In this document: piece by piece, positions 1-6,625 of the stretch
Numbering within the stretch: position 1 is the stretch's first letter
How the letters are laid out: the number at the start of each line of letters is the position of its first letter
Source of the DNA: CAWBRT01 sp050015355
GTDB taxonomy: Bacteria > Acidobacteriota > Terriglobia > Terriglobales > Acidobacteriaceae
Assembly (NCBI GenBank): GCA_050015355.1
Contig: JBEKBO010000013.1
Location: 1-63,848, forward strand
Direction of reading: 5' to 3'
DNA: 63,848 bases
Made by a program: the position numbers and the translations under genes
The notes under the pieces: generated by a model
What the model was told of the DNA's origin: nothing
The model's input: only the letters and a program-made list of their open reading frames with translations
Database searches by the model: none

Positions 1-503
1 ATCACTGCCAGCGCAAAGACTCCACGGACATCGAGCACCGCCTTGCGGACCGCTTCTTCCAGCGCAACCTTCGAGCCATTGCCGCAGGCCAGGTACTTCT
101 CGATGAGGTGGGCGAATACCTCTGTGTCGGTTTCGGTTAAGAACGTGTGGCCTTCCTCGCGTAGCTTTTTCTTCAGGCTGAGGTAGTTCTCGACAATGCC
201 GTTATGCACTACTACGACGCGCCCGGTGCAGTCGCGATGCGGATGCGCATTCCCTTCCGTGGGACGGCCATGGGTTGCCCAGCGCGTATGGCCAATGCCG
301 TAAGTGCCGTCGATCGAATTCAGCCGAATGGCCTCTTCCAAGTTGCGCAGCTTGCCTTCGGCACGGCGCATCTGCAGCCCATCGCCGTTTCCGGCGACCG
401 CGATTCCCGCCGAGTCATAGCCGCGATACTCGAGCCGCTTCAAACCATCGAGAATGACTGAAACGACCCTCTTTTTGCCAATGTAACCAACAATTCCACA
501 CAC
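1..503 (-). CDS. glmS: Glutamine--fructose-6-phosphate aminotransferase, N-terminal part (runs off the window)
   Basis: Makes glucosamine-6-phosphate from fructose-6-phosphate and glutamine, the entry step to UDP-GlcNAc for peptidoglycan and lipid A. The visible ~167 residues are the class II glutamine amidotransferase domain. Translation from a GTG at 503 reads MCGIVGYIG, placing the nucleophile Cys at position 2, followed by LEYRGYDSAGIA and the GIGHTRWATHG segment. A GGAG motif lies about 9 nt upstream of the GTG. The sugar isomerase domains lie beyond position 1. Its product is the ligand sensed by RapZ in E. coli, and a RapZ-domain fusion is encoded at 10109-11536. Identification is certain; only the 5' part is present. 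Confidence 0.96.
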   Translation of the reverse strand, partial: MCGIVGYIGKKRVVSVILDGLKRLEYRGYDSAGIAVAGNGDGLQMRRAEGKLRNLEEAIRLNSIDGTYGIGHTRWATHGRPTEGNAHPHRDCTGRVVVVHNGIVENYLSLKKKLREEGHTFLTETDTEVFAHLIEKYLACGNGSKVALEEAVRKAVLDVRGVFALAV

Positions 504-672
504 GTGCTCACACTCCGATCTCTAGTCGCTTGCACAAACTAAAGACCACGGAACCGCATACACTGGCTTACCTGTGCAATTTGCACACCAAACTGGTACA
601 CCCGGGATCGAAGCTGCGGCCGAAAAGCGCGGAGGTGTCAAGTGGCATAGAAGTGGGCAAAGAAGTTGCAGA

Positions 673-1003
673 ATGGTGCTCCCGTACGCTCCGGAAACTG
701 GCAATCTCGTGATGATCGACTTCGATTCGCAAGTCGGTCGCGAGTAGGCCGAGCGTCGGTCTTCATTGGTGCATACTATTGTAATAAGCGGCACAAGCGT
801 GCCAGCGGCCTCGCCGTAGTTTGTCCGTTAACGAGCTATCGCAAACCATACCCATTCGCACTGCCCGTTACCGTTGGCCAGGTAGAGCGAGCTATTCTCG
901 TCGGTCAGTTGAAGAGCGTGGATTGGGATGGCCGCAAAGCAGAACTCATCTCTAAGGCTGAACTCGGAATAGTCAACAAAAGGCGCCAATATATTGCTCG
1001 CCC
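673..1003 (+). pseudogene. Decayed PemK/MazF-family toxin gene
   Basis: Reading from ATG 673 gives MVLPYAPETGNLVMIDFD and then SQVGRE, which matches the MazF/PemK start (VPDRGDLVWLDFDPQAGRE). It is interrupted by TAG at 745-747 where the family usually has Gln. Around 770-780 the frame must shift to the third frame to continue with the family-like stretches ASGLAVVCPLTS, PYPFALPV and GQLKSVDWDGRKAE. The C-terminal end is unclear. Just upstream, about 632-660, the frame encodes EVSSGIEVGKEV, reminiscent of the antitoxin tail EVDWGPPVGKEV, so a relic of the antitoxin may be present too. At least one stop and one frameshift make a functional ribonuclease toxin unlikely unless the bases are misassembled. 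Confidence 0.7.
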
Positions 1004-1135
1004 CGCTTTCACATCCAGGGCCAGCACCTTTGGCCCAAATGGCACCCAGATTGCAATAGTCACTAATGAGGGTCCATCCTGCGGTTTTTTCAGGATCAAC
1101 CTCAGCTTTGAATTAGTTATTCAGGCGAATTAGCA

Positions 1136-1519
1136 ATGGCAAACATCTTGTATTTTGGTGGTAGCCCGCTCAACCAGCCTCTTGTTGGGCTCTTGCACGA
1201 TGCTGGGCACAAACTTTTCGCCTTTAACGCCTACGGCATATCCAAACTCCGTGATTCGCGTTGCCAAGCAGTTCTTGTCGACTGGAATTCACCATGCGAT
1301 CAAGCCATGGTTAGAGCGGCGAAGCAGGAGGCTATTCCCGTTGTGGTGGTGAGCAGTCACGTCAGCGAGGCATTTTGGGCAGATAAAGTCCTCGCCGACA
1401 TATACCTCGAAAAACCGGTCGAGGTCGCGGAAATTGCCAGTGCGTTGCTTAAAGCTATTGACGAATGCCAGAATGGCACGATAGGCCCCAATCACGGCGT
1501 CGTCTCAGTTACAAACTGA
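1136..1519 (+). CDS. Small stand-alone receiver-like protein
   Basis: A 127-residue protein with the size and alternating strand/helix pattern of a CheY-type receiver. The segment QAVLVDWNS ends a hydrophobic strand with Asp, as at the phosphorylation site, IPVVVVSSH resembles the strand-4 Ser/Thr region, and YLEKPVEVAEI gives the conserved Lys-Pro pair near the end. There is no output domain. The acidic pair near residue 10 that binds Mg2+ in true receivers is not evident (ILYFGGSP), so it may be a degenerate receiver. No good ribosome binding site precedes ATG 1136. The gene stands alone after the decayed toxin gene, so a partner kinase cannot be assigned. Confidence 0.6.
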   Translation: MANILYFGGSPLNQPLVGLLHDAGHKLFAFNAYGISKLRDSRCQAVLVDWNSPCDQAMVRAAKQEAIPVVVVSSHVSEAFWADKVLADIYLEKPVEVAEIASALLKAIDECQNGTIGPNHGVVSVTN

Positions 1520-1597
1520 CAGCCACCTCGAATCTGCCTGGGGTCGGATATAGGTAGTCCACTTACGGCGGATTAGGCAATCTGGTGAATCGAAAAA

Positions 1598-2560
1598 TCA
1601 GGAGTGGGCGAGCGACTCCGGCTTCATCGTGCTCTTGTACCACTCCACCGTGCGGCGCAAGCCCTCTCGGAAGTCCACTTGCATCTCATAGCCAAGATGT
1701 TTCCGCGCTAGATTGATATCGGCCAGCGAATGTTTGATGTCACCGGACCGCTCGGGCGCATACGTCACCTCTCCCCGGTAACCGGTCAGCTCGCGCAATA
1801 ACTTAACGGTTTCATTCAGTGTGATTCTCGTTGCAGTAGCGACATTGAATACTTCACCGGCGACTTGGTGGGCGGGCACCTCGGCCGCCAGCAGGTTGCC
1901 GCGCACGACATTCTGGATAAACGTGAAGTCCCGGCTCTGCTCGCCGTCTCCAAAAATTGTGGGCTGCTCGCCGGCCAGCATCTGCAGGCTGAACTTCGCG
2001 AGCACTCCACTGTAATGCGAAGATGGATCCTGATACGGGCCGAAAACATTGAAGTATCGAAGGGTTACGGTTTCCAATCCATAAACCCGGTAAAACGATT
2101 TCATGTAGTACTCGCCGGCGAGCTTGGAGACCGCGTACGGCGAGATCGGGTTGGGAAGCATTTCTTCATGCTTGGGCAAACTCGGCGCGTCGCCATAGGC
2201 GGCGGATGATCCGGCGTACACGATCCGGCGCACCTTCGCATCGCGGGCGGCGACCAGCAGTTGCAGAGTGGCGGAAACATTGGCGTCGTTTGTCGAGATG
2301 GGATCGACCACCGAACGCGGCACGGAAGGAATCGCCGCCTCGTGAAACACAACTTCCACGCCGTGGCATGCCGTGGCGCAGGCGTCGGCGTCATTGAGGT
2401 CCGCCTCGATAAAATCCATCGCTTCCAGGCCGGCGAGATTCTCCCGCTTGCCGGTCGAGAGATTATCGATTCCGCGGACGCTCTCGCCGCTGGCGAGAAG
2501 CTCAGCGGCAATCGACCGTCCGATAAAACCAGCCGCGCCGGTTACGAGATATTTAGCCAT
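1598..2560 (-). CDS. NAD-dependent nucleotide-sugar epimerase (UDP-glucose/GlcNAc 4-epimerase type)
   Basis: Extended short-chain dehydrogenase of 320 residues. The N-terminal Rossmann motif is TGAAGFIG (residues 7-14). The catalytic Ser sits in YAGSSAAYGD and the Tyr/Lys pair in YAVSKLAGEYY. The C-terminal half has the substrate-domain segments LRYFNVFGP and FTFIQNVVRGN. Such enzymes interconvert the C4 configuration of UDP-hexoses or UDP-N-acetylhexosamines for surface polysaccharides. The pattern is closest to WbpP/GalE-like members, but the substrate cannot be read from sequence. ATG at 2560 follows only a weak GGAT. No glycosyltransferase neighbours are present. Confidence 0.88.
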   Translation of the reverse strand: MAKYLVTGAAGFIGRSIAAELLASGESVRGIDNLSTGKRENLAGLEAMDFIEADLNDADACATACHGVEVVFHEAAIPSVPRSVVDPISTNDANVSATLQLLVAARDAKVRRIVYAGSSAAYGDAPSLPKHEEMLPNPISPYAVSKLAGEYYMKSFYRVYGLETVTLRYFNVFGPYQDPSSHYSGVLAKFSLQMLAGEQPTIFGDGEQSRDFTFIQNVVRGNLLAAEVPAHQVAGEVFNVATATRITLNETVKLLRELTGYRGEVTYAPERSGDIKHSLADINLARKHLGYEMQVDFREGLRRTVEWYKSTMKPESLAHS

Positions 2561-3013
2561 AGATATCCAAATTGTGATCCGGCGTGTGACATTGCTCCAA
2601 GCCGTTGACTCCGGGTGGTTCCCAGAAGTTCTCCGTTAGTATACCGCTAAGTAATTTCACCTGAGTCTACCTCGACTCGCCAGTCGCTGATAATCCTTAC
2701 CGGCGCAGTTCTTCATGGGCGGTGCCCGGTCGATAACATGAGAAGATGGCTCTCGGCGATTGCGCGATGCGCGTTGAGTACTAAGTGCCGCGCGCACGGA
2801 TCGATGGTTTGTGTCGAGCGCTTCTGCGTCATTATTATTCTTCAGATCCGCTTCGTTTTGCATAGACGCTTCTCGTCCGGTGGTGCATGATTAGTCAACA
2901 ATGAATTTCTGCGGTCCGTGGATGTGCCAAGAACGACCAGCGCACCCTCTTAATGCGGGAGTTTCTCAACAGTTGCTGGCAAGTCAAGGCGGCTATTTTG
3001 AACAAGGGTCCTT
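2561..3013. other. Intergenic stretch with no recognised feature
   Basis: About 450 bases between the minus-strand epimerase start and the small plus-strand gene at 3014. It must hold the promoters of both, but I see no convincing -35/-10 pair, hairpin, RNA gene or repeat copy. Short open frames here have no family resemblance. Confidence 0.5.
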
Positions 3014-3268
3014 ATGTCCGGTAAATGCGTTAATAAGGCGTGTTCTGCTATTCGTGGTCCCGATGAAGGCAAGCTGTTTCGCATAGACATTGATATCGGC
3101 AGCAATTCGGGTGGCAATGAGCGCAAGACCGAGTACATCTGGCTGTGTGGCCACTGCGCCCGCACCATGAATCCAAAAATTGAAGTCGCCGGAAACGTCC
3201 TCACGGTGCGGTTGTCGGCAACCGAGGATCACCGGACAAGCGATGTCTTTCCCCCACAGGTGAACTGA
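3014..3268 (+). CDS. Small conserved-looking protein with paired cysteines
   Basis: 84 residues, beginning MSGKCVNKACS and containing WLCGHCA. The two CxxxxC/CxxC pairs could bind a metal as a mini zinc ribbon. The middle (LFRIDIDIG) and the end (IEVAGNVLTVRLSA) have regular beta-strand spacing. No enzymatic motif is visible and I cannot name a family. A strong bidirectional hairpin terminator follows at 3310-3339, which supports this being a real transcription unit. Proteins of this style are common in acidobacterial genomes (recollection, not a search). Confidence 0.6.
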   Translation: MSGKCVNKACSAIRGPDEGKLFRIDIDIGSNSGGNERKTEYIWLCGHCARTMNPKIEVAGNVLTVRLSATEDHRTSDVFPPQVN

Positions 3269-3309
3269 ACACTTCGCGCAAAGGATAAGCATCATCGTCG
3301 CTGAACGAG

Positions 3310-3339
3310 AAAAAGCCCTGCGGGTTCCGCAGGGCTTTT
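3310..3339. terminator. Bidirectional intrinsic terminator
   Basis: AAAAGCCCTGCGG, then TT, then CCGCAGGGCTTTT: a perfect stem of about 9 G/C-rich pairs with A-rich 5' and T-rich 3' flanks. It lies between convergent genes and can end the plus-strand gene (3014-3268) and the minus-strand aldolase gene (3394-4176). Confidence 0.85.
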
Positions 3340-3393
3340 CGATTTGGCGAAGCAGCGTTCGGCTGGTGCACCTTCCGCGAATCCGGTCTGGAA

Positions 3394-4176
3394 CTACTTC
3401 GCAACCGCTGCCGCGGCGGCGGCCTTAACGTCGGCAACCAGCGCCGTTGCCGCCTGCGCCAGGATGCGGGCTTCGCTGAGGATCGTGACAAAATCAAAGC
3501 CCTTGGCAATCATGGCCTTGGCATTGGCGGCGCTGCCGGTGTGCACTCCCGCCTTGACTCCGTGGCGTTTGCACGCGGCCAGAATCTGTTCGATTGCCGC
3601 CACCACCTTCGATTCCGTTGGATCGAGGCTGTTGGCCAAGCCCATTGAAATCGCCAGGTCGTTCGGCCCGATAAATATGGCGTCGAGCCCAGGCGTGCTG
3701 AGAATGCTGTCGACATTGGCGAGGGCCTCGGCGGTTTCGATCATGGCAAAGGCCACGACGGTTTCGTTGGCCTTCGCCTGGTAGTCGCTGCCTCCGTAGA
3801 GCGCGGCCCTGGTCGGGCCGCAACTGCGAAAACCGGCCAGTGGATAACGGCAGGTTCCGACCAGGCGCTCGGCGTCCGCGCGAGTATTGATCATGGGGCA
3901 AATGACTCCATAGGCGCCGGCGTCAAGACACTTCATGATGATGCCGGGCTCATTCCACGGCACGCGAACAATGGGCGTGACGCTGGTTGTGGAAATAGCC
4001 TGCATCATCGAAATCGCCGTCTGAAAATCCACCATGCCATGTTGGATATCGATGCACAACGAATCCCATCCCGTGTGCGCCATCACTTCCGCGCAGAATG
4101 AACTCGGCACGGCGAGCCAACCGTTGACTACGCAACCGCCCTGCTTCCAGATCGTCCGCAGCTTGTTCTCTCTCAT
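3394..4176 (-). CDS. HpcH/HpaI-family aldolase
   Basis: 260-residue class II (metal-dependent) pyruvate aldolase of the HpcH/HpaI/citrate-lyase-beta type, which cleaves or forms 4-hydroxy-2-oxoacids to give pyruvate and an aldehyde. Diagnostic segments in order: DSLCIDIQHGMVD with the catalytic-region His (about 44-56), the Arg of VTPIVRVPWNEPG, DAGAYGVICPMI, the metal-ligand Glu in FAMIETAEALANVD and the second ligand Asp in AIFIGPNDLAISMG. Start ATG 4176 is preceded by GAGGGA. The substrate is unknown; no aromatic-degradation genes flank it. Confidence 0.88.
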   Translation of the reverse strand: MRENKLRTIWKQGGCVVNGWLAVPSSFCAEVMAHTGWDSLCIDIQHGMVDFQTAISMMQAISTTSVTPIVRVPWNEPGIIMKCLDAGAYGVICPMINTRADAERLVGTCRYPLAGFRSCGPTRAALYGGSDYQAKANETVVAFAMIETAEALANVDSILSTPGLDAIFIGPNDLAISMGLANSLDPTESKVVAAIEQILAACKRHGVKAGVHTGSAANAKAMIAKGFDFVTILSEARILAQAATALVADVKAAAAAAVAK

Positions 4177-4276
4177 CTAAGTCCCTCGCAACCGGAGGTC
4201 AAGACACTCCAGGTTGATCCCGATCTCCAGTGTCAAATCGTACGCCGAAAGCTGGTAACTCGCCAGAGGGCACGGT

Positions 4277-5698
4277 TCACCGCCGCAGCGTCACTTTCGA
4301 TCCCAGAGCGCGCTTGGCCGCCAGGTAGCCGCACATCCCGTGGACTCCCCCTCCGGGCGGCGTGGATGAAGAGCAGATGTAGTGGCCGGCCAGCGGCATC
4401 GAGTGCAAGCGGGCCGTCGGGCGGAGCAGCATCTGCCTGAGGTCGTGTACGCCGCCGCTAACGTCGCCGCCGATAAGATTGGCATCACGCGCTTCCAGTT
4501 CTGGAGCGGTGAGCACACTGCGCGCCAGAATCAACTCGCGGAAGCCCGGAGCGAAGCGCTCAACCTGCGCTTCTATCGCATCGGCCATGGAAGCCTCACA
4601 TCCGTTGGGAACGTGACAATATGCCCAGGCCGTGTGGCGTCCCAGCGGAGCGCGCGTGGGATCGAAAAGACTGGGCTGCGACAGCAGCACATATGGTTTG
4701 CGGGGAAGCATTCCGTTCCACACCTCGGCTTCGTTGCGCGCAATTTCCTCGAAAGTCCCACCCAGGTGGACCGTGCCCGCTCTACTGCAATCGGACGCGA
4801 GCCATGGGATCGGCCCCGCCAGCGCCCAATCTACTTTGCAGGCTCCAGGCCCATAGCGGAAGCGCGCGAGGGCCCGCCGGTACGAGCCTGGGATGGCGTC
4901 TCCGAGAATGCTTAACAGTTGCCTTGGCGTGAGGTCCCAAAACACCATCCTCGCCGGAGGCAGGTCAGCAAGCGAGCGTACCGTGCAGTTGGTTTGCACC
5001 TGTCCGCCGAGCGAACGCAGACAAGCCAGCAGAGCAGCCGTGATCTGCTGCGCGCCGCCGCGAGGGAATGGCCATCCCACCAGGTGCGCCGCGGCCGCTA
5101 AGGCGAGAGCAATGGCACCCGTGCCCCGCACATTGAGCGGGAGCGCGGAGTGCGCGGCCAGGCCTGCGATCAGCGCCCGGGCGCCCGGCGAAACAAACCA
5201 GCGGCGAGCGATCGTCGAGGAGGGCAGAAGCGAAGCCGCGGCCCAGCGCAGAACCGACGCTGGATGACGCGGCAGGTGTCCGTGTGGCAGCTCCTCGGCC
5301 AGCCAGACGAATCCTTCCACCGGCGCGCGCATATGCCGCGCATAACTGGCGCCGTCCGTGCCCATGCGCTCGGCGGTTTCCGCCATCGACCGCAGCATGA
5401 TGGCCGCAGTTCCGTCCGGCAGCGGATGAGCGAGAGGGATCTCGGGTTCAACCCACGTTAAGCCAAACTGCTCAAGCGGCAAACTGCGAAAGAATGGCGA
5501 GAGCGCCGCCAAAGGATGCACGGCGGAGCCGAAATCGTGCAGGAACTCCGGCAGCGTGAGCTGCTGCGTGCGCGCCGCGCCGCCCGCCGTTGGCTGGGCC
5601 TCCAGAACCAGGACGCTGCATCCGGCGCGAGCTGCCGCAATGGCGGCACTCAGACCGTTTGGCCCGGCTCCTATGACCAGCACGTCCGCTTCGGCCAT
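4277..5698 (-). CDS. FAD-dependent phytoene-desaturase-like oxidoreductase
   Basis: 473 residues. The N-terminal dinucleotide-binding motif is VLVIGAGPNGLSAAIAAA, followed by the LEAQPTAGGAART segment typical of the COG1233 (CrtI/CrtN/RetSat-like) family. The C-terminal FAD-contacting region is YICSSSTPPGGGVHGMCG. Length and motifs fit a flavin-dependent desaturase/isomerase or amine-oxidase-fold enzyme, but no carotenoid genes are adjacent, so the substrate is open. Encoded alone on the minus strand, about 100 bases upstream (in transcription order) of the aldolase gene. Confidence 0.85.
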   Translation of the reverse strand: MAEADVLVIGAGPNGLSAAIAAARAGCSVLVLEAQPTAGGAARTQQLTLPEFLHDFGSAVHPLAALSPFFRSLPLEQFGLTWVEPEIPLAHPLPDGTAAIMLRSMAETAERMGTDGASYARHMRAPVEGFVWLAEELPHGHLPRHPASVLRWAAASLLPSSTIARRWFVSPGARALIAGLAAHSALPLNVRGTGAIALALAAAAHLVGWPFPRGGAQQITAALLACLRSLGGQVQTNCTVRSLADLPPARMVFWDLTPRQLLSILGDAIPGSYRRALARFRYGPGACKVDWALAGPIPWLASDCSRAGTVHLGGTFEEIARNEAEVWNGMLPRKPYVLLSQPSLFDPTRAPLGRHTAWAYCHVPNGCEASMADAIEAQVERFAPGFRELILARSVLTAPELEARDANLIGGDVSGGVHDLRQMLLRPTARLHSMPLAGHYICSSSTPPGGGVHGMCGYLAAKRALGSKVTLRR

Positions 5699-5741
5699 GC
5701 GCTTCTCGCTTCAAACAGGATTGCGACTGTGGTCCCCGGGT

Positions 5742-5770
5742 GCCCCGTTCTAGCGAAGCTAGGGCGGGGC
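5742..5770. repeat. F5 palindromic repeat (GCCCC...GGGGC hairpin)
   Basis: Arms GCCCCGTTCTAGC (5742-5754) and GCTAGGGCGGGGC (5758-5770) around a GAA loop, with two mismatches that can be G-U in RNA. Upstream of the oxidoreductase gene start. Confidence 0.6.
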
Positions 5771-5826
5771 AGTTGACGTTCCGTAGTGCCTATTCACAAC
5801 CGCACTGAAATCGCTCGAGTCCCCTC

Positions 5827-5865
5827 AAAAGATAACGGCCTCCCCAAAAAGATAACGGCCTCCCG
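5827..5865. repeat. Short tandem duplication, ~19-20 bp x 2
   Basis: AAAAGATAACGGCCTCCCC at 5827-5845 is followed directly by an almost identical copy with one extra A at 5846-5865. Function unknown; non-coding. Confidence 0.75.
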
Positions 5866-5888
5866 AGTTCGAGTGATGACGAACGAAA

Positions 5889-5917
5889 GCCCCACCCAAG
5901 CTTCGCTTGAATGGGGC
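5889..5917. repeat. F5 palindromic repeat
   Basis: Arms GCCCCACCCAAGC (5889-5901) and GCTTGAATGGGGC (5905-5917) around a TTC loop. The same arm pattern recurs at 26092-26124. It lies between the oxidoreductase gene and rpsO, on the upstream side of rpsO. Confidence 0.65.
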
Positions 5918-5978
5918 ACCCGGCAAGTGGTCATCCCTGTGCAAATTCAAACTGCATCACCGCCGTATCCGCCTCAAC

Positions 5979-6008
5979 TTTACACTTTCGCGGGGCGCGT
6001 GTTACCCT
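5979..6008 (+). promoter_or_regulatory. Possible sigma70-type promoter of rpsO
   Basis: TTTACA (5979-5984), an 18-base spacer, then TACCCT (6003-6008), about 45 bases before the rpsO start. The -10 is poor, so this is tentative. Confidence 0.3.
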
Positions 6009-6054
6009 CGATGCGTACAGGATTGATTATAAAGAGAGCAGGAGCGCGTTCGTT

Positions 6055-6321
6055 TTGTTAGCCCGAGAGCATAAGACCAACATCATTACGCAGTATCGCA
6101 GCCACGCCAAAGACACCGGCAGTCCTGAAGTGCAGATCGCGTTGTTGAGCGAACGCATCACGCAGCTCACCGACCACTTCCGGACCCATAAGAAAGACCA
6201 CGCCTCGCGTCGCGGCCTTCTGATGATGGTCAGCAAGCGTCGCAGCTTGCTGGATTATCTCAAGAAATACGATACCGAGCGATACAAGGCAGTCATTCAA
6301 AGGCTGGGCATCCGCAAGTAG
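6055..6321 (+). CDS. rpsO: 30S ribosomal protein S15
   Basis: 88 residues, the usual S15 length. It binds 16S rRNA in the platform of the small subunit. The sequence includes KDTGSPEVQIALLSERI, LTDHFRTHKKDHASRRGL and RRSLLDYLKKYD, the family signature. The start is taken as TTG 6055 (M-LAREHKTNII), because it gives the canonical N-terminus and AGGAG lies at 6040-6044; the frame stays open upstream to 5911 but that part has no S15 similarity. It is followed by pnp, the conserved rpsO-pnp arrangement. Confidence 0.96.
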   Translation: MLAREHKTNIITQYRSHAKDTGSPEVQIALLSERITQLTDHFRTHKKDHASRRGLLMMVSKRRSLLDYLKKYDTERYKAVIQRLGIRK

Positions 6322-6333
6322 GATGTCACTGTC

Positions 6334-6353
6334 GCCGGGGCGAAAGCTCCGGC
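6334..6353 (+). promoter_or_regulatory. Hairpin in the rpsO-pnp intergenic RNA
   Basis: GCCGGGGC-GAAA-GCTCCGGC: an 8-bp stem capped by a GNRA-type tetraloop, 12 bases after the rpsO stop and without a T tract. In E. coli the rpsO-pnp interval carries RNase III-processed stems that mediate pnp autoregulation; a similar role here is inference. The rest of 6322-6625 shows no gene. Confidence 0.45.
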
Positions 6354-6625
6354 ATTACTGCATTTGGCCGAAAAGGACTCCAGGGGAAAGCAGAGTCCGG
6401 AGAGCCAGGCAATTTCGCTACCGGCAGATGCTTGGCTGCATGCCATGGCTCCTCCAACCAGACTATTGCTGACCTCTTGCGGACCCCATTCGGCAGCGCC
6501 TATGCCGGCGGAAACCAGATTCCGATGAACCACCGTTCGAGCTGCCTGGTGGCACCCTCCTTTTGGTTTTGTCCGTGTGCGGCGCGGTCTAACAGTTCGG
6601 ATGCATCCTGAATGGAAGGAACGAA

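Noticed and set aside
2657..2863. 68-residue minus-strand open frame in the 2.6-3.0 kb gap
   Set aside because: Low-information charged sequence, no start context, no recognisable domain.
5786..6061. 91-residue plus-strand open frame before rpsO
   Set aside because: It runs through a tandem duplication and an F5 repeat and overlaps the rpsO start; no family resemblance.
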